A DNA stretch of 23,723 nucleotides from an uncultured Bacteroidales bacterium (GTDB taxonomy: Bacteria; Bacteroidota; Bacteroidia; Bacteroidales; UBA932), in the NCBI GenBank assembly GCA_904501835.1, contig CAJGBW010000024.1:1-23723 (forward strand). Reading direction: 5' to 3'. Under the pieces are notes generated by a model that searched no databases, had not been told where the DNA came from, and saw only the letters and a list, made by a program, of their open reading frames with translations. Below are positions 7,784 to 16,038 of the stretch, piece after piece (the first letter of the stretch is position 1; each line of letters begins with the position of its first letter). The position numbers and the translations under genes are program-made.

Positions 7784-8413
7784 ATGAAGCAGTTTTTTGA
7801 AATTTTCCGCTTGGGTATTTTAGCGGGTTTTACCATAGGAATTGCCGGTTTTGGCTATTTGGCCCTAGGCGGTCTGGCGGGTGCTGTTCTTTTTGCATTC
7901 GGCTTGGCGACGGTGGTGAATTATCAGTTGAAACTATATACAGGGGCTATGGGATTTTTTAAGACCCGTCAGGACCTGTTTAATCTGCTTCCTATCATTT
8001 TGGGCAATATGGTAGGTTGTCTTTTGATGGCCCTCTTGGCAAAAATTTCAACCTTTGGGTTGGAGGCGAAAGCTTTGGCAATTTTGCAGTCCCGTCTGGC
8101 TCCTTCAGTTGTCGGAACAATGGAAATGAATGGAATTGTCCGTAGTGGTCTGCTTGCCATCGGTTGTGGTTTTATTATGACAACCGCTGTCAATTTTGCC
8201 CGTCAAGGAAAATGGTTGCCCTTGATTTTGGGTGTGCCTTTGTTTATCATGTGCGGCTTTCCCCACTGTATTGCGGACACTTTTTACTACCTGACAGCGC
8301 CCTGGACTTTCCTCGGCGAAAATGCCGTTGCCATTTTGGTGCTATTTGTGGCCTTGATTTTGGGAAACACCCTGGGTGGCAATTTATATAGACTGCTCGT
8401 ATGGAAAAAGTAA
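7784..8413 (+). CDS. Formate/nitrite transporter (FNT) family channel
   Basis: The 209-residue protein is almost wholly hydrophobic, with about six membrane helices. LKLYTGAMGFF (50-60) corresponds to the first FNT signature loop, and CGFPHCIAD (157-165) to the loop carrying the central pore histidine, here H161. FNT proteins form pentameric inner-membrane channels for formate, nitrite or related small anions. It is shorter than classic FocA/NirC (about 260-285) because the termini and loops are trimmed. The last 13 bases overlap the cyclo-ligase gene, so translation is coupled. Formate is a plausible substrate given the folate neighbour, but nitrite or hydrosulfide cannot be excluded. Confidence 0.82.
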   Translation: MKQFFEIFRLGILAGFTIGIAGFGYLALGGLAGAVLFAFGLATVVNYQLKLYTGAMGFFKTRQDLFNLLPIILGNMVGCLLMALLAKISTFGLEAKALAILQSRLAPSVVGTMEMNGIVRSGLLAIGCGFIMTTAVNFARQGKWLPLILGVPLFIMCGFPHCIADTFYYLTAPWTFLGENAVAILVLFVALILGNTLGGNLYRLLVWKK

Positions 8414-8973
8414 AAAAGGATTTTCGTAGGGAGATGCGTCTGAAGAGGGCGCATTTCTTTTTGGAAACGCCCCAAGAGTTGCTGCAGGAGTGGGCCGCTT
8501 CGTTGTGGGAACAGGTGCAGCAGCATCCTGCTTACATTCAGGCCCATACCATCTTATTGTATTCCGCCCTTCCCGATGAGGTGCCGACCGAAACATTTAT
8601 CGCTCGCTGGGCCGATAAAAAACAAATTCTTCTTCCTGTGGTATGTGGAGATACGCTCATTCTCAGACGATATGCTCCCAATGCCCTGCAAAATGGCTAT
8701 CAAGGCGTGTTGGAGCCCAATGCTCTGTGTGAAGAATGGACGCCGCAAGACGTGGATTTTGCCGTAGTACCCGGCCTTGCCTTTACGCCCGACGGGCAGA
8801 GAATGGGACGAGGGAAAGGCTATTATGACCGCTTGATTCCGCAACTGACCCGTGCCGTGAAAGTGTCGGTCGCTTTCCCTTTTCAACTCTGCGAGCAAAT
8901 TCCGCAAGATCCGTGGGATGAGCGGGTCGATGTGGTGTATCAGGCAAAGCCTCTTTCAGATACGAAATATTAA
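8401..8973 (+). CDS. 5-formyltetrahydrofolate cyclo-ligase
   Basis: The 190-residue protein carries the family signature GRGKGYYDR at 136-144, the preceding VVPGLAFTPDGQRMG segment, a basic N-terminal helix (FRREMRLKR) and the substrate-region ILLYSALPDEVPTE. The enzyme uses ATP to convert 5-formyl-THF to 5,10-methenyl-THF in the cytosol, returning the stored folate to the one-carbon pool. Length is standard. The start codon lies inside the 3' end of the FNT gene, giving a 13-base overlap in another frame, and the Met-Glu-Lys start precedes the family's N-terminal helix. The serB promoter begins 9 bases after its stop. Confidence 0.93.
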   Translation: MEKVKKDFRREMRLKRAHFFLETPQELLQEWAASLWEQVQQHPAYIQAHTILLYSALPDEVPTETFIARWADKKQILLPVVCGDTLILRRYAPNALQNGYQGVLEPNALCEEWTPQDVDFAVVPGLAFTPDGQRMGRGKGYYDRLIPQLTRAVKVSVAFPFQLCEQIPQDPWDERVDVVYQAKPLSDTKY

Positions 8974-8982
8974 AATCTTTCC

Positions 8983-8990
8983 TACCTTTG
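8983..8990 (+). promoter_or_regulatory. -7 box for serB
   Basis: TACCTTTG matches TAnnTTTG. The ATG at 9015 lies 24 bases past the final G, giving a leader of about 20 bases. The -33 element is not recognisable inside the end of the cyclo-ligase gene. The box covers an in-frame TTG at 8988, which is therefore not the serB start. Confidence 0.55.
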
Positions 8991-9014
8991 CAGAAAGCCT
9001 TACTATTTACGAAT

Positions 9015-10250
9015 ATGGACAATAAGAATTTGGAAATCATTCAGGTCAATATCTATGGTGCCGACAAGCCCGGTCTGACCTCAGCCTTGACTTCAATTTT
9101 GGCAAAACACAATGCCTTTGTATTGGATATCGGTCAGGCGAATATCCATGAGTCATTGACTTTTGGTATCTTGTTTCTTACCGACCAGGACCGTTCAGGT
9201 CTGATTATGAAGGAATTGCTTTTTAAGGCATCTTCTTTGGGTGTCCATATTCGATTCAAACCGGTTTCCGAAGAGGAATATAATTATTGGGTCGGACGTC
9301 AGGGAAAAGATCGTTATATCGTCACGCTATTGGGACGAAGCATTGATGCTCAAAAAATTGCCGACGTGACCAAAGTTCTTTATGATCAAGGATTTAATAT
9401 CGATGCCATCAAGCGTCTGACGGGTCGTGTTCCCATTCTTGAAGAGGAGAGAAAGATGCTTTCCTGTATCGAACTGTCCGTACGTGGCGATTTGTCAGAT
9501 GAAGGTCGTGCGCAAGTGCAGGCAGCCTTTATGAAAATGTCTCGTGCCGGTCTGGATGTCTCTTTCCAAAAAGATGATATTTACCGAAGAAGCCGTCGTT
9601 TGATTTGCTTTGATATGGATTCGACGCTGATCGGTACCGAGTGTATCGACGAATTGGCCGAGAGAGCCGGCGTGGGTGAGCAGGTGCGTGCTATCACAGA
9701 AAGTGCGATGCGCGGTGAGATTGATTTTGTGGAGAGTTTCACCCGCAGAGTGGCCTTGCTCAAAGGACTGGATGTCAGTTGCATGAAGGAAATTGCCGAA
9801 AATATGCCGTTCAACGAGGGCTTGGAACGCATGATGAAGGTGCTTAAAATGGTGGGTTATAAGACAGCCATTCTTTCCGGTGGATTTACCTATTTCGGTA
9901 AATACCTCCAGCAGAAATTCGGCTTTGATTATGTCTATGCCAACGAATTGGAGGTAGAGGATGGAAAATTGACCGGACGCTATATAGGCGATGTCGTCGA
10001 TGGGCGTAGAAAAGCAGAGCTGCTCAGACTTCTTTGTCAGGTAGAGAATATCAATATCGCCCAAACGGTGGCGGTGGGTGACGGAGCCAACGATTTGCCC
10101 ATGATCAATACAGCCGGTCTGGGTATCGCTTACCACGCCAAACCCAAAGTCAAGGCCAATGCCGAACAGTCGATTTCTGTATCCGGGTTGGACGGAATTC
10201 TCTATTTCTTGGGCGTGAGGGTGTCCCGGGTCGATCCGGAAAGCCGCTAA
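9015..10250 (+). CDS. serB: Phosphoserine phosphatase with N-terminal ACT-like regions
   Basis: This 411-residue protein performs the last step of serine synthesis, O-phosphoserine to serine. The C-terminal half is a HAD phosphatase: motif I FDMDST with nucleophile D200 and D202, a cap with ECIDELAERAG, motif II ILSGGFTYF, and motif III/IV GDGANDLPMI. The N-terminal 190 residues contain two ACT-like regions (about 5-80, GADKPGLTSALTSIL, and about 100-180, VTLLGRSIDAQKIADV), which in relatives bind amino acids. I start it at the ATG after the promoter box. It is followed by a hairpin terminator and appears monocistronic. Its neighbours on the left also deal with one-carbon units. Confidence 0.95.
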   Translation: MDNKNLEIIQVNIYGADKPGLTSALTSILAKHNAFVLDIGQANIHESLTFGILFLTDQDRSGLIMKELLFKASSLGVHIRFKPVSEEEYNYWVGRQGKDRYIVTLLGRSIDAQKIADVTKVLYDQGFNIDAIKRLTGRVPILEEERKMLSCIELSVRGDLSDEGRAQVQAAFMKMSRAGLDVSFQKDDIYRRSRRLICFDMDSTLIGTECIDELAERAGVGEQVRAITESAMRGEIDFVESFTRRVALLKGLDVSCMKEIAENMPFNEGLERMMKVLKMVGYKTAILSGGFTYFGKYLQQKFGFDYVYANELEVEDGKLTGRYIGDVVDGRRKAELLRLLCQVENINIAQTVAVGDGANDLPMINTAGLGIAYHAKPKVKANAEQSISVSGLDGILYFLGVRVSRVDPESR

Positions 10251-10255
10251 AGTCA

Positions 10256-10290
10256 AGCCATCCTTTCAAAAGGGTGGCTATTTTCTTTTG
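10256..10290 (+). terminator. serB terminator, overlapping the 3' end of ygiQ
   Basis: Bases 10256-10266 and 10269-10279 form an 11-pair stem with one G-U wobble and a very small apparent loop, followed by ATTTTCTTTTG, a good rightward U tract. The right arm and U tract are also the last codons and stop of ygiQ on the other strand. A leftward hairpin forms too, but its T tail is weak. Confidence 0.7.
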
Positions 10291-12014
10291 AAGAAAAATT
10301 CTTTTTGCGCTTTCTTCTTGTCCGGATTGCGCTCTGTGAAAATTTCCTCCAAACGGGCGTCAGGAGTCAGTCCGCTGTAATACATGACGGAAGAGGCCGT
10401 CATGGGGGTAGGCATAAAGTCTTGCACCTGGTCCATCCATATTCCTTTCAGGGCGGGATGTGAAGCCAGGGCTTTCATGTCGTTCATGCGGCAGCCGGGG
10501 TGAGAAGAAATAAAATAGGGGACCAATCCGACGTGGGTTCCTTGTGATTGGTTGATGCTGTCAAATTCTTTTCGGAGTCGCTCAAAAAGTTGGAATGAGG
10601 GCTTGGCCATGGCTTTCAGAACCTTGTCTTCCGTATGCTCGGGGGCCACTTTCAGACGGCCGGAACAATGTTCCAGCATCAAGGCTTTCAGGTACTTCTT
10701 TCCGCTATTGTCGAGAAAACCATCCTTGTCCAAAAACAGGTCATAACGCACACCGCTGCCGATATAAGCGTGGCGTATCCCTTTGGTAGAACACACTTTG
10801 CGGTATAGTTCGAGCAGGCGTTCGTGACTGACTTCCAGATTGTTGCAACGGGAGGGGAAAAGGCAGGATTTACGGCGGCATTTTTGACAGCGTTCTTCAT
10901 CCCTCCCTTTCATGCCATACATATTGGCAGTAGGAGCGCCCAAATCAGAAATGTTGCCATGGAAAGAGGGCTGCGAGGCCAAAATCTTCACTTCCTTCAA
11001 GATGGACTCTTCCGAACGCGAGCGAATGGATTTTCCTTGGTGGGCGGCAATGGTGCAGAAATTACATCCTCCAAAACAGCCTCGGTGGGTGATGATGCTG
11101 TCTTTAATCATATCAAAGGCAGGGATGCGTTTGTCCTTATAGCGTGGATGAGGCTGCCGCGTAAAGGGCAAATCCCAGAATGAATCCATTTCTTCGGTGC
11201 TGGCCGGAGGAAGAGGGGGATTGATACGCACATATCCGTTTCCTACCGCTTCAATCAAGATGTCGCTCTGCGCGCTATTGGCATTCAGTTCAATATGGTG
11301 AAAGTTCTCGGCAAAAGCTCTTTTATCATCCTGACAACGTTCAAATGAATGAAGAATTCGGGCTTTATCCTGCAAGCTCTGCGGAATGTTGCCTTCTCGG
11401 TAAAAAGCGATTTGAGGCAAGCTTTCCATTTGTCTGTGCGACCAGGATTTCTCGATGGCGCGCGTCAAAGAGAGCATGGTGCGCTCTCCCATACCATAGC
11501 AAAGCCAATCTGCACCGCTCTCGCACAAAATGGACGGGTGGAGTTTGTCATCCCAATAATCGTAGTGGGTGAGTCGTCGTAATGAAGCCTCAACGCCTCC
11601 GATAACCACAGGCACATCGGGCCATAATTTTTTCAAGGCTTGGGTATAGACGCTTACCGCGCGGTCAGGGCGGGCGCCGAAACGTCCTTCCGGGGTGTAG
11701 GCATCATCGTGGCGCATACGTTTGGCCGCCGTGTAGTGATTGACCATGGAATCCATCGCTCCGGCATTGACGGCAAAGTAGAGACGCGGGCGTCCCAATT
11801 TCCGAAAATCCCGTAAATCATCTTTCCATCCCGGTTGAGGCACGATGGCGATACGATAACCATATTTTTGAAGATAACGCGCGATACAGGCTGTTCCAAA
11901 CGAGGGGTGGTCCACAAAGGCATCTCCCGTGATGAAGATAATATCTATGCTATCCCATCCCAATTTTTCTACCTCTTTGACGGAGGTGGGGAACATATAG
12001 TTGTGAGCACTCAT
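10278..12014 (-). CDS. ygiQ: YgiQ-family radical SAM protein
   Basis: The 578-residue protein has the YgiQ N-terminal domain (FPTSVKEVEKLGWDSIDII near residue 8, then ITGDAFVDHPSFG) and a radical SAM core with C313, C317 and C320 in the CxxxCxxC motif (GCFGGCNFC). A second cysteine cluster (CQKCRRKSC then C five residues later) lies about 65 residues downstream, as usual in this family. The biochemical function of YgiQ is not established to my knowledge. I start it at the ATG at 12014 because the family N terminus begins there; this ATG overlaps the kinase stop by an ATGA, so translation is coupled. It is the last gene of the rlmH operon. The lysine-rich C-terminal codons double as the serB U tract. 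Confidence 0.92.
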   Translation of the reverse strand: MSAHNYMFPTSVKEVEKLGWDSIDIIFITGDAFVDHPSFGTACIARYLQKYGYRIAIVPQPGWKDDLRDFRKLGRPRLYFAVNAGAMDSMVNHYTAAKRMRHDDAYTPEGRFGARPDRAVSVYTQALKKLWPDVPVVIGGVEASLRRLTHYDYWDDKLHPSILCESGADWLCYGMGERTMLSLTRAIEKSWSHRQMESLPQIAFYREGNIPQSLQDKARILHSFERCQDDKRAFAENFHHIELNANSAQSDILIEAVGNGYVRINPPLPPASTEEMDSFWDLPFTRQPHPRYKDKRIPAFDMIKDSIITHRGCFGGCNFCTIAAHQGKSIRSRSEESILKEVKILASQPSFHGNISDLGAPTANMYGMKGRDEERCQKCRRKSCLFPSRCNNLEVSHERLLELYRKVCSTKGIRHAYIGSGVRYDLFLDKDGFLDNSGKKYLKALMLEHCSGRLKVAPEHTEDKVLKAMAKPSFQLFERLRKEFDSINQSQGTHVGLVPYFISSHPGCRMNDMKALASHPALKGIWMDQVQDFMPTPMTASSVMYYSGLTPDARLEEIFTERNPDKKKAQKEFFFKRK

Positions 12015-15000
12015 TTCTGTGGTAATTCTATGGTGAAACACGCTCCGCCCAGACTGAATGAACGGCTGTATCGTATGCTGCCATCGCACATTTGCAGAAT
12101 GTTGCGGCACATAGCCAGACCGATGCCCGCTCCACCGGTCTTGGTGGTGAAGTTTGGCGTAAACAATTTTTCAATGTTTTCTTCCGCTACGCCCGGTCCA
12201 TTATCCTCGACCGTGATTTCCAACGAACCATCTTCCTGTCCTTTTCGCAGGCAGACCATGATGCGTCCCTCTTCGATTCCTGCATTTTCAATGGATTGGA
12301 TACTATTGGTAATGAGATTGACAAACACACGAATCAGCTGAGGTTTCGGGCCATGAATCATGGTCTCTTTCAAACCGATATAGGAGATTTTAATCTTCTC
12401 TTTGTTGTCAAAAAGGGATATCTGGTCGCTTAAGGTCTGATCCAAGTCAAACTCAACAGGTTCTTGTGTGTAGAGTTTGGCAAAAGAGGAAAAGTCATTG
12501 GCGGTCTCTGTCAGGATGTCGATATTTTCCAAAATAATGCGTGAGAGTTCATCAAAACGGGTTCCCCACTCTTGATTCCCTTTCTCTTTCATGCGAATCA
12601 AGCGTTGCAGGTCCAATTTGATAGGCGTGAGCGGGTTTTTGATTTCGTGGGCGACCTGTCGCGCCATTTCGCTCCACGCTTTGTCGCGCTCTTTGCTGGC
12701 CATCACTTTGGCGCTGCTCTTGATGACATCCACCATATGGTTGTAGGCGTCAATCAGCGCGGCAATTTCATCATTTCCGCTATATTCAATATGTTCCAGT
12801 CCGCTGATATCGCTGTTTCCCATTCTTTTTCCAATCTTGTTGAGGGGCGCAAAAATTTTCTCGGTGAAACGATAAATCAGACTGCGGATGATGAGAATCA
12901 GGAGGAAGGAAATGATAATGAGCAGGCTTGCATGAGGAATAGCAGATTCCATCAAGTTGAAATTTCTACGGATGGGAACGGCTACCAGGCATATTTTTTC
13001 TCCATATCGGTTGTAAATGGGGGTGTAGAGCACCGAATACTGACGTTTTTCAAAAGATTTTCGTTGCTGATGGAAACGATGGTCTAAATGGTAGAGATTG
13101 TAGAACGCTTCATCGTCCATTCTTGCTCCTACTCGCATGTCCTCAAAGACCATAGGACTGGTGCTCAGGAATAATTTTCCTTGCGGGGTGAACAGGTTGA
13201 TGTCGCAGCCAGTCATCATGGCGGCTTCTTCCAGTTTTTCAATGAACTCGTCTTTCCTTAATTCATGGATCGAGGAAATCTTTTTACATCTCTGCTCTAA
13301 AATCGTCTGGACCGTCGTGATTTTTTCAAATTCCACCTTTTCGCTGTCTTCTATGTTGGAGTCTATCACATAGCGCACGCTGAGTGTTACCACACATGCC
13401 AATGAGAGGGTAATGGTCATGATGACGGTGCTGCTGATGCGACGCGCGAAAGTGTTGAGCCGAGGCTTTTTATTATGGTGTCGGAAAGCTATCAGGTAGA
13501 TGATGAGGATAATCATCATTCTTTGGAAAATATCACTCAAGATAGGCAGGATTCCTACTTGTTTTCGGGAAATGATGATGACCTCTCCTTCTTCTGTATC
13601 ATTGAAAAAGTGAATCCATCCATCGCTTCGAAGCACCCTTCTTTTTTTCTTTACCATGGTTTTGCTTCGTTCGCTCAAATGGGTGGAGTAAGGGAAAACG
13701 CCTTTATATACCACCAGTTTCTGGTCTATGTATTTTCCGTAGGAATAAATTTCCGGCGTATGGACGTCGTTCCTGTTGGAGGATAGAAGGTGTCTGAAAC
13801 TTTTGTCTTCCCGTCCCAATGAGGATTCGATGGAGATGAACAGTATTTTCCCGCTGTGATATTGGAATGCGGCATTGTAATGCAAAATGCCATTTTCGTC
13901 GCAATTCCAGATAAAATGTGAACCGGGTGAAATGGCGGAACCGCTGATTAAATCCAGCGAATTTTCTCGACTGATTTGTTCTTCTCTATCGTAAACCGTG
14001 ATGTTGTATTCGTAGTTGGTGGATAAGTCGGAAAAGAAAATTTCATTGACGTAATCGCGTATTTGATTGTTTCTCTGCCTTCTTCTTCCTTTTCGTTCTC
14101 TTTGGATGTCTTTCTTGATGCCGGCTTCGATTTGCTTTAATTTCATTTCAAGCATAACGTCGCGTCCCATAGACAGGCGCTCTGACCACATTTCTGTTCT
14201 TTCCTGCTCTTTGCGTGTGCTGATGTTTCCCATGATGATGCTGATTCCTAACGAAAATAGGAAAGAGAAGAGGATGAGTCGAGGTGTGTTGGTGTAATGG
14301 GGCTGTGAACCTTTTACGTGGCGAATCAGGTCGGATAATACGACAAAAAGCAGAATAAGGCTGGCAAAAAGGATGGTAAACAGCAGGTTGGGCAGAATCT
14401 GGTAATTATATTCCGCGCCGATTTGAACAAGCTGAATGGGAACGCTTGAATTGTGAAGGAAACTGTAAAAGCAGATGAAGAAATAAATGCCGGCGGCCAG
14501 AATTCCCAATCCCAATGCACTGATACTGATGATACGTCTGTGCGGTCTGTCTTCTTTGCAGCTCCATTCGATAATCCTCTCCTTCATGATAAAGATACTG
14601 ATGATAATCAGCAGGATATAGAGGCTGTGCCCCATCAAGGCTCCAAAAGAAGAGAGGATTTTTCCGTCGGCATAGATTAAGGGCGTAAATAAACTTCCCG
14701 AGTCTATTTTTTGTCCCCAGGATAGGAATACAAGGTAACACAAAAGCAGGGCTCCCTGGGTGAACAGCCACATGTTGAAATGGCGGTACAAGCGAAGCAA
14801 AAAGATGAAGAACAGCACGAAGAAGATGAGTCCGAGCCATTTGTGAGGGGAGTCGCTTAAAGAGGCGTGGCTGTGTTGCGGGCTGCTGTTGATGAAAAAC
14901 AGGGTGTTGCCATGGTAGCTGACGGGATAGCCGATATCTTGTTGGATGGGAGAGATATAGCAGTTGCGGGGGAGTTGCAGTCTTTTGGAAACGTGGCGTT

Positions 15001-15511
15001 GTACCGCATCGCTTTTGGCGTCGCAGATATACAAGGCTGCCAAAGTGGTAATCCCTTTGGTCGAGGGGTATAGGCGAGCCAAAAACCAACCCGAGCCTAA
15101 AGTCAACAGACGGTATTCTCCTTCCTGAATCTGTATGGGAATGTCTCCGTGGTGATGACGACGAAGTCTTCGGGTGTGAATCGGAGAGTCGATGCGGTCG
15201 TTGATAAGGGGGAGGGTATTTTTCCAGAAGACCAGCGAATCGTTCATGTAACGATAAATGTGCATGTCTTCCGGCAAATCTTCCAAAAGTCCGTCTTCCT
15301 GTGCGTGCTTGTCCAATTCTTCCAAGGCACGGGTGATGGTGTGGGTGACGCTTTCCGTAACTTGGCTGATGTCGTAGGCTCTTCTGTTCTCAAGGACGGA
15401 AATACCGAAGAATGTCAGGGAAAGGGTAATAAAGACAAGGGGAAGAAGGTATTTCTTAATTCCCTGATAATTAATCTTTTGTAAAGATGATATGCGGGGC
15501 TTTTTCTGCAC
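12011..15511 (-). CDS. Large multi-pass sensor histidine kinase (NtrY-like)
   Basis: The 1166-residue protein has roughly ten hydrophobic helices: about 21-40, 225-240, 246-265, 294-310, 326-352, 372-395, 411-430, 662-676, 694-714 and 861-880. They bracket three soluble regions (about 41-220, 435-655, 720-855) that could be sensor domains. A HAMP-like segment (about 880-935) leads to the dimerisation helix with phosphoacceptor H955 (VAHEIKNPLTPIKLDLQRL) and an ATPase domain with NLITNS, DNGPGV and GGAGIGLAM. The LTPIKLDLQRL form of the H box is NtrY-like. It starts at GTG, 9 bases after rlmH, and no other early start codon fits. No response regulator lies in the window, so its partner and signal are unknown. 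Confidence 0.9.
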   Translation of the reverse strand: MQKKPRISSLQKINYQGIKKYLLPLVFITLSLTFFGISVLENRRAYDISQVTESVTHTITRALEELDKHAQEDGLLEDLPEDMHIYRYMNDSLVFWKNTLPLINDRIDSPIHTRRLRRHHHGDIPIQIQEGEYRLLTLGSGWFLARLYPSTKGITTLAALYICDAKSDAVQRHVSKRLQLPRNCYISPIQQDIGYPVSYHGNTLFFINSSPQHSHASLSDSPHKWLGLIFFVLFFIFLLRLYRHFNMWLFTQGALLLCYLVFLSWGQKIDSGSLFTPLIYADGKILSSFGALMGHSLYILLIIISIFIMKERIIEWSCKEDRPHRRIISISALGLGILAAGIYFFICFYSFLHNSSVPIQLVQIGAEYNYQILPNLLFTILFASLILLFVVLSDLIRHVKGSQPHYTNTPRLILFSFLFSLGISIIMGNISTRKEQERTEMWSERLSMGRDVMLEMKLKQIEAGIKKDIQRERKGRRRQRNNQIRDYVNEIFFSDLSTNYEYNITVYDREEQISRENSLDLISGSAISPGSHFIWNCDENGILHYNAAFQYHSGKILFISIESSLGREDKSFRHLLSSNRNDVHTPEIYSYGKYIDQKLVVYKGVFPYSTHLSERSKTMVKKKRRVLRSDGWIHFFNDTEEGEVIIISRKQVGILPILSDIFQRMMIILIIYLIAFRHHNKKPRLNTFARRISSTVIMTITLSLACVVTLSVRYVIDSNIEDSEKVEFEKITTVQTILEQRCKKISSIHELRKDEFIEKLEEAAMMTGCDINLFTPQGKLFLSTSPMVFEDMRVGARMDDEAFYNLYHLDHRFHQQRKSFEKRQYSVLYTPIYNRYGEKICLVAVPIRRNFNLMESAIPHASLLIIISFLLILIIRSLIYRFTEKIFAPLNKIGKRMGNSDISGLEHIEYSGNDEIAALIDAYNHMVDVIKSSAKVMASKERDKAWSEMARQVAHEIKNPLTPIKLDLQRLIRMKEKGNQEWGTRFDELSRIILENIDILTETANDFSSFAKLYTQEPVEFDLDQTLSDQISLFDNKEKIKISYIGLKETMIHGPKPQLIRVFVNLITNSIQSIENAGIEEGRIMVCLRKGQEDGSLEITVEDNGPGVAEENIEKLFTPNFTTKTGGAGIGLAMCRNILQMCDGSIRYSRSFSLGGACFTIELPQK

Positions 15512-15520
15512 GTTCTTATC

Positions 15521-15994
15521 TTATTCGTGATGGTAGGGCTCTCCCTTCAATATGCTGAAGGCGCGATAGAGCTGTTCGGTAAAAATCACGCGTACCATCT
15601 GGTGTGAAAAAGTCATGCGTGAAAGAGACAGAAGATAATTGGCGCGTTTGTACACCGATTGGCTGAAGCCGTAGGCGCCTCCGACAATAAAGATGATGTT
15701 TCTACCGCTGTGACTCATCCAGTCTTCCAATTGACCGGCCCATTGCATAGAACTCATTTCTTTTCCCTTGTCGTCCAATAATACTACAAAATCGTTGTTG
15801 GAGATGCGTCCAAGGATATTTTGCCCCTCTTTTTCCTTAATCTGTTCCTGCGACAAAGCAGCCACATTTTTTAATTGGGGCAGTTCATCAATGGTAAAAG
15901 GAACATATCTTGCAAGTCTTGACACATAGATATCAAGGCCCTCTTTCACCCATTTGACATCGGTCTTTCCGACAGTAATCAGTGTTATCTTCAT
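15521..15994 (-). CDS. rlmH: RlmH, 23S rRNA pseudouridine-1915 N3-methyltransferase
   Basis: The 157-residue protein is a full-length RlmH of the SPOUT class. Visible hallmarks are the N-terminal KITLITVGKTD, the SAM-knot region FIVGGAYGFS, and the strongly conserved C-terminal run from LSLSRMTFSHQMVRV to the terminal YHHE. It methylates pseudouridine 1915 of 23S rRNA helix 69 on the assembled 70S ribosome. It is the first gene of the rlmH-kinase-ygiQ operon. Its promoter is interlocked with that of the divergent DUF4783 gene, and only 7 bases separate the -7 box from the ATG. Confidence 0.96.
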   Translation of the reverse strand: MKITLITVGKTDVKWVKEGLDIYVSRLARYVPFTIDELPQLKNVAALSQEQIKEKEGQNILGRISNNDFVVLLDDKGKEMSSMQWAGQLEDWMSHSGRNIIFIVGGAYGFSQSVYKRANYLLSLSRMTFSHQMVRVIFTEQLYRAFSILKGEPYHHE

Positions 15995-15998
15995 ATAC

Positions 15999-16029
15999 TT
16001 GCAAAATTAAGAATATGACTCTATATTTG
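15999..16029 (+). promoter_or_regulatory. DUF4783 operon promoter (-33 and -7), rightward
   Basis: TTG at 15999-16001 is the -33 and TATATTTG at 16022-16029 the -7, with a 20-base spacer. The ATG is 9 bases past the -7 box. TTGCAAA at 15999-16005 and TTTGCAA at 16026-16032 form a dyad so that each -33 abuts the -7 of the other strand. Confidence 0.7.
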
Positions 16030-16033
16030 CAAA
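16002..16033 (-). promoter_or_regulatory. rlmH promoter (-33 and -7), leftward
   Basis: On the minus strand TTTG at 16033-16030 is the -33 and TAATTTTG at 16009-16002 is the -7, with a 20-base spacer. The rlmH ATG is 7 bases past the -7 box, so the leader is a few bases at most. The whole promoter shares the DNA of the oppositely oriented DUF4783 promoter. Confidence 0.7.
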
Positions 16034-16038
16034 CAAAA

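Noticed and set aside
8988..9014. TTG at 8988 as the serB start
   Set aside because: It lies inside the -7 box, so it would not be transcribed, and it adds residues not expected before the ACT-like region.
9495..10256. Antisense reading frame of 253 codons opposite serB
   Set aside because: It mirrors serB codon structure, has no recognisable domain, no promoter and no start context; serB motifs on the other strand are unambiguous.
12015..12110. Upstream in-frame extension of ygiQ by 32 codons
   Set aside because: The extension lies inside the kinase ATPase domain coding sequence; the family N terminus begins at the ATG that overlaps the kinase stop.
14406..15089. Alternative-frame 227-codon minus-strand reading frame inside the histidine kinase
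   Set aside because: The 1166-residue kinase frame runs through uninterrupted with coherent membrane helices; the alternative frame is Arg/His/Pro-rich without domain structure.
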